Assembly: GCA_021604925.1 (NCBI GenBank)
Contig: BQJX01000266.1
Span: forward strand, 1 to 5,040
DNA length: 5,040 nt
Reading direction: 5' to 3'
DNA from: Gemmatimonadota bacterium
GTDB lineage: Bacteria > ARS69
The stretch's first letter is position 1. Every line of letters starts with the position of its first letter. The notes below the pieces were generated by a model that was not told the origin of the DNA, made no database searches, and saw only the letters and a program-made list of their open reading frames with translations. The translations under genes and the position numbers were made by a program. This document shows, piece by piece, positions 1-5,040 of this stretch.

Positions 1-15
1 CGGCGGCCCAGCCCG

Positions 16-1434
16 CTACTCGATGTATCCGAGCGAGCGCAGTTGCTCCTCTCGCTCCTCCGACAGGTGGGGTTGCAAGTCGCCGGACTGGCGAGCCTCC
101 CACCAACCGGAAGGCGTGTGCGAGGCGATCCACTGCACCGGGTGCGTTTCGAGGAACCCGGGAGCCAGGATGCTTTCCATGACCGTTCCCACCATGTCCT
201 CGCCCAGGGGAATCCCCTGCATTGCAAGGATCGTGGGGGTGATGTCATAGACGGAGCCCACCTCCCGCAGTTGCTCCCGGGTCCATTCCTCGACCGGTCC
301 CCAGTTGCCCGAACGTCGGATGTCCGGTCCCGCGGCGACAAAGACGGCCGAGGGGGCATCCGCGTGATCACCGGAGTTGAGCTTGCTCACCGGCCGGTCC
401 GGTGAGAACACCTTCTCGGTCCCGCTCGCCACCATCCCGTGGTCACTGACCACGAGCACGTTGCAGTTTTCCGGCGCCGCCGCCAGCAGTTCCCCGATCC
501 TGGCGTCGATGTATGCATAGTACGCTGGGATGATCCGTCCAAGATTCGCGATGTTCGCCTCGCTCGGCACGTCTTCGTACTTCGAGGGCTCGTAGTACCG
601 CCAGAACCGATGGCCAGCGACGTCGGTCGCCCCGTAGTAGACCGCGAACAGGTCGAAGCCGAGATTCCTGGACAGGCAGTCCAGCGCGACACGATGGTAG
701 GTGGCGTCGGCTCGAAGGGCCCATTCGCAATTGGCCCAGAGCTTCGCCTCCATCGGATCCATGGCGAGTGGATCCTCGCCGAGGATCGCCCGAGCGATGC
801 CTGACAGGTCGCTCTCGGCCTTCGGGATGTGGGCGAGGAACTCCTCCTGGAGCTGCGGCGGAAACACCTGATAGTCCGTGTCTTCGAACAGGGCGCCCTT
901 TCTCATGTCCCAGGGCAGCGTGCCATCCGATCGGATCGTGTTGACTTGCGCCACAACGACTCCGTTCACGGATTCGGCCGGATAGGTGTTCCACCATCCG
1001 ATCACGGTGACGACCCGATCTGCGTCCGAGAGGATGTTCCAGAGGGCCTTCACGAGCCGGTCCCGGCTGGTGAAGAGCTCCAGATTCGAGCGCCGGGTGA
1101 GCGTCTTCTTGGTGAACCCCGTGATTCCGTGCTCGTCCCGACCCACGCCGGTAGCGATGGTCGTCCAGATGATCGGTGAACCGGTCGGTTTCATCGAGAT
1201 CAGCTCGCCGGCGACCCCACTCTCCATGAGCCTCTGAAGGTTCGGGAGCTGGCCGGCCCGCAGCAACGGGAAGGCCACATCCCACTCCATGCCGTCCAGG
1301 CCGATCAGAAGCATCGGGTTCGTATCGGTGGTCTCTTGCCGCCAGGGGCTCCTCGAGACCAGCCATCCGCCGAGGCCGATGACCAGCACCAAGAGAACGC
1401 CGCGGGCAGCATACTTCCACAAACCGCGACCCAT
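16..1434 (-). CDS. Membrane-anchored alkaline phosphatase superfamily protein (type I phosphodiesterase/nucleotide pyrophosphatase-like)
   Basis: A 472-aa protein from ATG 1434 to TAG 18-16. The N-terminus is a short basic stretch followed by one hydrophobic segment at ~8-27 (GVLLVLVIGLGGWLV), so the catalytic domain is probably anchored in the inner membrane and faces the periplasm. The metal-binding and catalytic residues of the superfamily can be read in order: D47 in LLIGLDGMEWD; probable nucleophile S86 in TGSPIIWTTIATG; D271 and H275 in GATDVAGHRFW; D331 and H332 in VVSDHGM; and H357 in SGDHADAP. The set is complete, so an active two-metal hydrolase is expected. The nucleophile is Ser rather than the Thr of many NPP-type enzymes. 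The C-terminus LRSLGYIE is a tail I recall from phosphodiesterase- and sulfatase-like proteins of several soil phyla. The substrate cannot be told; phosphodiesters, phosphonates or lipid head groups are possible. It may be the last gene of the operon, about 50 nt after the proposed end of the selenoprotein gene. Confidence 0.9.
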   Translation of the reverse strand: MGRGLWKYAARGVLLVLVIGLGGWLVSRSPWRQETTDTNPMLLIGLDGMEWDVAFPLLRAGQLPNLQRLMESGVAGELISMKPTGSPIIWTTIATGVGRDEHGITGFTKKTLTRRSNLELFTSRDRLVKALWNILSDADRVVTVIGWWNTYPAESVNGVVVAQVNTIRSDGTLPWDMRKGALFEDTDYQVFPPQLQEEFLAHIPKAESDLSGIARAILGEDPLAMDPMEAKLWANCEWALRADATYHRVALDCLSRNLGFDLFAVYYGATDVAGHRFWRYYEPSKYEDVPSEANIANLGRIIPAYYAYIDARIGELLAAAPENCNVLVVSDHGMVASGTEKVFSPDRPVSKLNSGDHADAPSAVFVAAGPDIRRSGNWGPVEEWTREQLREVGSVYDITPTILAMQGIPLGEDMVGTVMESILAPGFLETHPVQWIASHTPSGWWEARQSGDLQPHLSEEREEQLRSLGYIE

Positions 1435-1439
1435 TGTCG

Positions 1440-1444
1440 CCTCC
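1440..1444 (-). promoter_or_regulatory. Ribosome binding site fixing the ATG start of the phosphatase gene
   Basis: GGAGG on the minus strand (1444-1440) is followed by five bases (CGACA) and ATG 1434-1432. The translated protein begins at once with a positively charged N-terminus and a membrane segment, as expected of an exported protein. The longer open frame reaching up to a GTG at 1725 encodes Arg/Gly-rich shadow sequence across the previous gene. Confidence 0.7.
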
Positions 1445-1449
1445 GAGCG

Positions 1450-1467
1450 CCCGGCGGCAGCGCCGGG
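1450..1467 (-). promoter_or_regulatory. Second intergenic hairpin just upstream of the phosphatase ribosome binding site
   Basis: On the minus strand CCCGGCG (1467-1461), loop CTGC (1460-1457) and CGCCGGG (1456-1450) form a perfect 7-bp GC-only stem with a 4-nt loop. It ends five bases before the GGAGG of the next gene. No run of T follows, so it is not a classical terminator. It might set the relative expression of the phosphatase or act as an RNA processing or stability element. In GC-rich DNA a stem of this size can also arise by chance. Confidence 0.35.
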
Positions 1468-1484
1468 GACGATTCGTTTGAGGG

Positions 1485-1988
1485 TCAGCCGAGGTCCACG
1501 ACCTCGGTGTTTCGCGACGTTCAACCGGGGCGGAAGGCCGGCACGTCCACGCCTTCCGGAAACGGAGATCGCAGCTCGCCGCCGCCCGCCGCCGCAGCTC
1601 GCGACGCGACATCCAGCAGGTCGTCGCGCGAGAATCCCGGTGACATCAACGTCGTGTCGCCGCTCGTGTCCACCAGCAGGGACGTGGGCACCGTGGTCAG
1701 GCCGTGTGCCGCCGCGAAGGACCACGGCGAGGGCTCCAGCGCCACCGGATAGGTGAGCCCCAGCTCATTCACGAAAGTGCGCTCGTCCGCCTCGTCGCCC
1801 TGGGCGATCGCCACGACCGAGAGGCCCGTATCTCCGTACAACTCATGCATTCGCTGGAAGTACGGAGCGGCCCATCGGCAGGTGGGGCACGACGCCTTGG
1901 TGAAGATCATCCACGTGAGCTGTCCCGGCGTGGGCAGCGACAGTTCGCCGCCGCCCAGCCTTGGCAGGCGCGTGCTTGCGGGACTCAA
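1485..1988 (-). CDS. Thioredoxin-fold (TlpA/AhpC-TSA-like) redox protein, probable selenoprotein with in-frame UGA at 1523-1521
   Basis: The protein starts at TTG 1988, in a TTGA overlap with the radical SAM stop and with a GAGGAA site 8 nt upstream. If the first TGA (1523-1521) is a stop it is 155 aa; if that codon is selenocysteine it is 167 aa, ending at TGA 1487-1485. The fold is clear: a short peroxiredoxin-like lead-in (LPRLGGGELSL), strand WMIFTKAS, redox motif C34-P-T-C37 at the start of the active-site helix, strand LSVVAIAQG, and the cis-proline loop TTVPTSLLVD with P101. There is no signal peptide or membrane segment, so it is probably cytoplasmic, unlike typical exported TlpA proteins. 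The C-terminal tail reads VPAFRPG, then UGA, then TSRN and seven more residues. The tail frame contains a perfect stem-loop at SECIS distance. I recall thioredoxin-fold relatives ending in a PGC(G/T)SRN-like tail, but could not check this. Function is inferred as a thiol/selenol oxidoreductase; partner unknown. The fold call is firm; the selenocysteine call is a well-supported hypothesis. Confidence 0.8.
1489..1507 (-). promoter_or_regulatory. Stem-loop with bacterial SECIS (bSECIS) geometry
   Basis: On the minus strand CCGAGGTC (1507-1500), loop GTG (1499-1497) and GACCTCGG (1496-1489) form a perfect 8-bp stem with a 3-nt loop. It begins 13 nt after the TGA at 1521, and the loop begins 21 nt after it. 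The known rules for bacterial SECIS elements, which are read by SelB, are an apical loop about 16-37 nt from the UGA, a small loop, and a G (with U following in the E. coli fdhF element) at the loop start. All are met. No U-tract follows (CTGACCCTC), which argues against an intrinsic terminator. Confidence 0.6.
1521..1523 (-). other. Candidate selenocysteine codon (UGA) near the C-terminus of the thioredoxin-like protein
   Basis: TGA at 1523-1521 would be codon 156. It sits in the context FRPG-(UGA)-TSRN. The frame stays open for 11 codons after it and closes at TGA 1487-1485. The downstream hairpin places a GUG loop 21 nt after the UGA. A redox protein with a CPTC motif and a C-terminal Sec would resemble other redox enzymes that carry an extra C-terminal redox residue. 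TGA is also the ordinary stop of two other genes in this window, so the codon alone proves nothing. Confidence 0.6.
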
Positions 1989-4648
1989 ACGGACGCTTCC
2001 TCGCGTGCGCGGGTGGCGTACGGGTCGAACCGCTGCCCGTCGGACCAACCGGAGCCGGCGGAGACCAGCTCCCCGGAAAAGTCCACGTAACCGTCCACCT
2101 TGTGCACGCGCACGTCCAGCACGCCATCCGCGTCCAGATCGAACAGCGCCATGAGCAGTTCCTTCGGGCGGCCGAGATTGCCGCCGCGCCGCCCGACCAC
2201 GATGTCGAGAGCGGGACCGTCGGCTCCGTCCACCACGACAATCTCGCGGACCAGCTCCTTCAGATCGTAGCGGATGATCTTGTCGCCGCGCTTCTTCTTC
2301 ACGCGCTTCTCGACCGGCCACTCCGTCCGCGCGTGGAACTCGTCCACCCTGGCCTGGACCGCGGCCACGTCCAGACCCAGTCGGTCCAGCGAAGCCGTGT
2401 AACGAGCCGCTTCCATCCGGGACGTCAACGACGGCGCGTTCAGCTCCACGCGGGTGGCGGCCACGATGCGCACGCCTTCCGGAGCCACCTCGTTCACCTG
2501 GCGCACGAACGCGTCCGCGTCGATCTCACCGCGCAGGCGCACGTCGCCGTACTCGCCGGCGCTGGACAGCCCCACCGGAAGCGCGTCCCCGAACGCGAGC
2601 TTCATGTGCGGGCTGAAGCCGTTGCTGTAGCCGGTGGGAATCTCTGCCCGCCGCAATGTGCGCTGCATGCTGTTCTGCAGTTCCAGATGGGAGAGCAGAC
2701 GGATCCGGTCGTCCTTGGTGAACCGGAAGCGCATCCGACCCACGTCGGGCTTCTCCCAGATCGTCTCGGGGGGCGGCTTGGGCTCCCACGCCTCCGTCTC
2801 CTTCTGGCCCTTCTTATAGGTCTGGATCATGGTGTTGCAGAGCTGCTTGTCCTCGTGGATCACACCGCACACGTGGCAGCCGTTGCGACAGTCGGCGGTC
2901 AGCGCCGCCTCTTCCATCTCCCGCTTGGCCTTGGCCAGGTCCCGCTGCAGGAACTTCTTCTCGATGAAGATGTTGATGTGGTCCCACGGCAACGGCTCGT
3001 TCACGTCGCGCTCGCGCAGGAAGTGAGATGGGTCCTTGCCCCACTTCTCCACGGCGCGTTCCCACTTGCGGAAGTCGAAGTGCTCGGACCAGCCGTCCAG
3101 GCGGCAGCCTTCCTTCCAGGCCAGCTCGAACAGTTCGCCGACCGATCGATCCCCGCGGGAGACGATGCCCTCCAGCCAGCTGTTCTCCGCCTCGTGCGGC
3201 CGCAGCTTGATGCCGCGCACATTCATCATCCGACGGAGAATGGCCTGCTTGTGCCGCGTCTCGTCCATGTCGATCTGTCGTTCCCACTGGAACGGCGTGA
3301 ACGGCTTGGGCACGAAGGTGGACACGCCCACGTTCACGCCGGCGCTCGGGCAGTGTTTGCGCCCGCGCTCCAGCACCTTCAGCGACAGCCGGGCGATCGC
3401 CTCCACGTCCTCGTCCGTTTCCGTGGGGTGCCCGATCATGAAGTACAGCTTCACGCGGTTCCAGCCGCGCGCGAACACCGAGTCGGTGGTGTTCAACAGC
3501 TCCTCGTCGGGGATCCACTTGTCGATCAGCGCGCGCAACCGCGGCGATGCGGCCTCCGGGGCAAACGTGATGCCGGACTTCTTGGCGGTGGAAACCATCT
3601 CCGACAGGTCCACCGAGAACGAATCGGTCCGGATCGAGGGCAGCGTGACGGAGACGCCCTTGGGCGTGAGGTCCTGCACCGAGTTCTCCACCAGGTGGTT
3701 CACCTTGGAGTAGTCACAGGTGGACAGGCTCGACAGCGAGATCTCGTCGTAGCCGGTCTTGCGCACGGTCTCGGCCAGCGTCTTGCGCACGGTCTCCAGG
3801 TCGCGCTCGCGCACGGGGCGATACGTCATCCCGGCCTGGCAGAAGCGGCAGCCCTGCGTGCAACCGCGCAGCACTTCCATCGACACGCGATCGTGCACCT
3901 GCTGCGTGAACGGCACGATGTAGCTGGTGGGGAACGGCTGCTCGTTCAGGTTGCGGATCATCGCCTTCTTGATTCGCGGGCCGTCCGGCGAAGGCAGCCA
4001 GGTTCCGTCACCACCCCGCACCATGGGGTACAGCAGCGGCACGTACACGCCCGGGATCTCGGTGAGCGCTTCCAGGCGCTCGTGGCGCGGACGTCCCCGC
4101 GTCTCGCGGACCACGTTCGCAACGCCCACCACGGCCTCTTCGCCGTCACCGATCACGAACGCATCGATGAAGCGGGCGTAGGGCTCCGGATGGTAGACGC
4201 ACGGACCGCCGGCGATGATGATCGGGTGCTGGTCCTCGCGGTCCTCGGAACGAATCGGGATGCCGGACAGGTCCAGCATGGTCAGGATGTTCGTGGCGGC
4301 CAACTCGTACTGGATGGAAAAGCCGATCGCATCGAACTCGCTGAGCGGCGTCTTGGTTTCCCAAGAGAAGATCGGGAGCCCGCGACTGCGCAGCTGGGCT
4401 TCCAGGTCCACGCCGGGAGCGTACGTGCGCTCGGCCACCACGCCGTCCACGCGATTCAGGATATCGTAGAGAATCAGGATTCCGAGATTCGACAGGCCCA
4501 CGTCGTAGAGGTCGGGGAACGCCAGCGCGAAGCGGATGTCCCCCGATCGGAACGGCTTGCGCACCGTGTTCAGTTCGTTGCCGAGGTAGCGGCTGGGCTT
4601 TTCGACCCGCGGCAGGATCTCATCGAGCAGGATCTTCTCGAGGCTCAC
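1985..4648 (-). CDS. B12-binding-type radical SAM protein fused to a DUF2344 domain (TIGR03960 + TIGR03936 type), function unknown
   Basis: A protein of about 887 aa, read from GTG 4648 to TGA 1987-1985. Residues ~30-175 look like the cobalamin-binding-like Rossmann region of B12-type radical SAM proteins (FPDLYDVGLSNLG, then IIAGGP). The classical DxHxxG cobalamin motif is not seen, so B12 binding is inferred from the family only. The radical SAM domain follows, with cluster cysteines C263, C267 and C270 in RGCTQGCRFCQAG (C-x3-C-x2-C), expected to bind a 4Fe-4S cluster and S-adenosylmethionine. A second C-x3-C-x2-C set, C587/C591/C594 in DCRNGCHVCGV, lies after the radical SAM core and could hold another cluster. 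From ~640 to the end is DUF2344, recognised by FRFTKDDRIRLLSHLEL and GYSNGFSPHMKLAFG. In many bacteria these two parts are separate adjacent genes; here they are one chain. The family is often found beside the RNase E/G gene, but none is visible here. It is preceded by a candidate promoter and overlaps the next gene by 4 nt. No substrate is known to me. Confidence 0.92.
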   Translation of the reverse strand: MSLEKILLDEILPRVEKPSRYLGNELNTVRKPFRSGDIRFALAFPDLYDVGLSNLGILILYDILNRVDGVVAERTYAPGVDLEAQLRSRGLPIFSWETKTPLSEFDAIGFSIQYELAATNILTMLDLSGIPIRSEDREDQHPIIIAGGPCVYHPEPYARFIDAFVIGDGEEAVVGVANVVRETRGRPRHERLEALTEIPGVYVPLLYPMVRGGDGTWLPSPDGPRIKKAMIRNLNEQPFPTSYIVPFTQQVHDRVSMEVLRGCTQGCRFCQAGMTYRPVRERDLETVRKTLAETVRKTGYDEISLSSLSTCDYSKVNHLVENSVQDLTPKGVSVTLPSIRTDSFSVDLSEMVSTAKKSGITFAPEAASPRLRALIDKWIPDEELLNTTDSVFARGWNRVKLYFMIGHPTETDEDVEAIARLSLKVLERGRKHCPSAGVNVGVSTFVPKPFTPFQWERQIDMDETRHKQAILRRMMNVRGIKLRPHEAENSWLEGIVSRGDRSVGELFELAWKEGCRLDGWSEHFDFRKWERAVEKWGKDPSHFLRERDVNEPLPWDHINIFIEKKFLQRDLAKAKREMEEAALTADCRNGCHVCGVIHEDKQLCNTMIQTYKKGQKETEAWEPKPPPETIWEKPDVGRMRFRFTKDDRIRLLSHLELQNSMQRTLRRAEIPTGYSNGFSPHMKLAFGDALPVGLSSAGEYGDVRLRGEIDADAFVRQVNEVAPEGVRIVAATRVELNAPSLTSRMEAARYTASLDRLGLDVAAVQARVDEFHARTEWPVEKRVKKKRGDKIIRYDLKELVREIVVVDGADGPALDIVVGRRGGNLGRPKELLMALFDLDADGVLDVRVHKVDGYVDFSGELVSAGSGWSDGQRFDPYATRAREEASV
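1997..2002 (-). promoter_or_regulatory. Ribosome binding site deciding the TTG start of the thioredoxin-like gene
   Basis: GAGGAA on the minus strand (2002-1997), inside the last codons of the radical SAM gene, lies 8 nt upstream of TTG 1988-1986. This spacing is ideal. The TTG shares two bases with the TGA stop of the upstream gene (TTGA), the standard arrangement for translational coupling. No ATG or GTG in this frame lies near a comparable site, and the protein match to the thioredoxin fold begins right after this codon. Confidence 0.6.
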
Positions 4649-4651
4649 GAA

Positions 4652-4657
4652 TCCTCC
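4652..4657 (-). promoter_or_regulatory. Ribosome binding site deciding the GTG start of the radical SAM gene
   Basis: GGAGGA on the minus strand (4657-4652) is a near-perfect anti-Shine-Dalgarno match. It lies just upstream of GTG 4648-4646, with four bases (ATTC) between GGAGG and the GTG. The frame could also open at a TTG at 4666, but nothing resembling a ribosome binding site precedes that codon, and starting there would place this GGAGGA inside the coding region. The GTG is therefore preferred. Confidence 0.6.
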
Positions 4658-4716
4658 GACGACCAACGGGAATGACCCGGGGTCGGTAGCGGTGCAGGTC
4701 GACTGGCGAACGAACG

Positions 4717-4745
4717 ACGGTAGCGACTCCGCGGGCGAGGGTCAA
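4717..4745 (-). promoter_or_regulatory. Candidate sigma70-type promoter for the radical SAM operon
   Basis: On the minus strand TTGACC (4745-4740) is followed after exactly 17 bases by TACCGT (4722-4717). This matches the -35 consensus at five of six positions and the -10 at the three most important ones (T, A and final T). It lies in the 124-base gap between the receiver gene and the radical SAM gene. Transcription would start near 4710, leaving a leader of about 60 nt before the GTG at 4648. A second TTGAC copy overlaps the stop codon of the upstream gene (4776-4771) but has no matching -10. No terminator with a U-tract is visible for the upstream gene, so some readthrough is possible. Confidence 0.45.
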
Positions 4746-4772
4746 CCGGCGCCAAAGCGGACTGGATACTCG

Positions 4773-5040
4773 TCAACCGTTCGGTTCCGGCCGTAGGCTC
4801 CGGGGATCCGACGCGGGCTCCGGACGAACCGCCTCCAGCACGTCGCGCAGGACGGCTCCCAGGTCCTGGATGAGGAACGGCTTCTCGATGGAGGCATCGA
4901 AGCCGAACCCGTGCGGGTTCGCCAGCGCGGGATCATTCGAGTACCCGCTCGCCACCACGAGGCGCGCCTGCGGGTCCAGTTCCCGGATGGCCTCGGCGGC
5001 TCCCCGTCCCCCCAGGCCGCCGGCGATCGTGAGGTCCATG
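4773..5040 (-). CDS. Receiver (REC) domain C-terminal fragment, probably tail of a hybrid histidine kinase (5' end outside window)
   Basis: Only the last 89 or so codons are in the window; the gene runs off the high-coordinate edge and ends at TGA 4775-4773. The visible part is the second half of a response-regulator receiver domain. It begins at the phosphoacceptor strand (MDLTIAGGLGG, with the Asp as likely phosphorylation site). It continues with the strand carrying the conserved small hydroxyl residue (VVASGYSND, the Ser of ASG) and ends with the conserved lysine in the EKPF motif followed by the last helix. The G-G-x-GG loop after the Asp and the SGYSNDP...GF...KPF pattern are typical, as known from this family, of receiver domains at the C-terminus of hybrid sensor kinases. 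A stand-alone regulator is possible because the upstream part is not seen. The roughly 20-residue tail after the domain is Pro/Arg-rich and has no output domain. The ATG at 5039 is an internal Met, not a credible start, because the first half of the fold would be missing. Confidence 0.85.
   Translation of the reverse strand, partial: MDLTIAGGLGGRGAAEAIRELDPQARLVVASGYSNDPALANPHGFGFDASIEKPFLIQDLGAVLRDVLEAVRPEPASDPRSLRPEPNG

Noticed and set aside
1489..1507. The 8-bp hairpin as an intrinsic terminator of the radical SAM-thioredoxin operon
   Set aside because: No U-tract follows on the minus strand, and its spacing to the in-frame TGA fits a SECIS element better. A weak attenuating role cannot be excluded.
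443..1612. A 389-aa minus-strand frame overlapping the phosphatase gene
   Set aside because: It is an Arg/Pro/Gly-rich alternative frame of the phosphatase gene with no domain and no ribosome binding site.
1435..1725. N-terminal extension of the phosphatase frame up to a GTG at 1725
   Set aside because: The extra 97 residues are Arg/Gly-rich and overlap the thioredoxin-like gene in another frame. GGAGG and the membrane segment place the start at ATG 1434.
1989..2321. Upstream extension of the thioredoxin-like frame into the radical SAM gene
   Set aside because: The extension is Arg-rich shadow sequence within the DUF2344 coding region. The thioredoxin similarity begins only after the TTG at 1988, which has its own ribosome binding site.
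4649..4666. TTG at 4666 as start of the radical SAM gene
   Set aside because: No ribosome binding site precedes it, whereas GTG 4648 has GGAGGA close upstream and yields the N-terminus expected for the family.
1961..4675. A 904-aa open frame on the plus strand, fully antisense to the radical SAM gene
   Set aside because: It is rich in His, Arg, Val and Leu with no recognisable domain, as expected of the complement of a GC-rich gene whose third codon positions are mostly G or C. The minus strand encodes a clear protein family over the same stretch.
4775..4786. Inverted repeat AACCG-TT-CGGTT at the end of the receiver gene
   Set aside because: Five-base arms with a 2-nt loop, overlapping the last codons and without a U-tract, are too weak for a terminator.

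Overview
The window is GC-rich bacterial DNA, and every gene I can support lies on the minus strand, so transcription runs from high to low coordinates. There are no RNA genes, mobile elements or CRISPR arrays. The gene families suggest an uncultured high-GC lineage of the Gemmatimonadota / Eisenbacteria / Krumholzibacteriota / Acidobacteria kind: a fused B12-type radical SAM + DUF2344 protein, a membrane-anchored alkaline-phosphatase-superfamily enzyme ending in LRSLGYIE, and a hybrid-kinase-type receiver domain. This placement is a weak inference from memory of where such families occur.

Layout, in order of transcription. (1) 5040-4773: the C-terminal end of a receiver (REC) domain, probably the tail of a hybrid histidine kinase whose rest lies outside the window. 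(2) 4772-4649: a 124-base gap with a plausible sigma70-type promoter (TTGACC, 17 bases, TACCGT) and a GGAGG ribosome binding site. (3) 4648-1985: a radical SAM protein of about 887 aa (TIGR03960-like fused to TIGR03936/DUF2344). (4) A thioredoxin-fold protein that starts on a TTG whose last two bases are inside the TGA stop of gene 3 (TTGA overlap). (5) A short gap with a second hairpin. (6) 1434-16: a membrane-anchored phosphodiesterase/phosphatase of the alkaline phosphatase superfamily with a complete set of catalytic residues.

The most interesting point is the 3' end of the thioredoxin-fold gene. Its apparent TGA stop (1523-1521) follows ...FRPG. The same frame continues for 11 more codons (TSRN...) to a second TGA at 1487-1485. 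Starting 13 nt after the first TGA is a perfect 8-bp stem with a GUG loop, and the loop begins 21 nt after the UGA. This fits the geometry known for bacterial SECIS elements (loop roughly 16-37 nt from UGA, G/GU at the loop start). I therefore propose that the gene encodes a selenoprotein of 167 aa with selenocysteine near its C-terminus, which conventional calling would truncate to 155 aa. This is a sequence-based inference; no selA, selB, selC or selD gene is visible here.

Functionally, genes 3 and 4 look translationally coupled, and gene 6 may belong to the same operon. A cytoplasmic redox protein coupled to a radical SAM enzyme could mean redox support for the iron-sulfur enzyme, but that is speculation. 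The phosphatase is predicted to face the periplasm and its link to the others is unclear.
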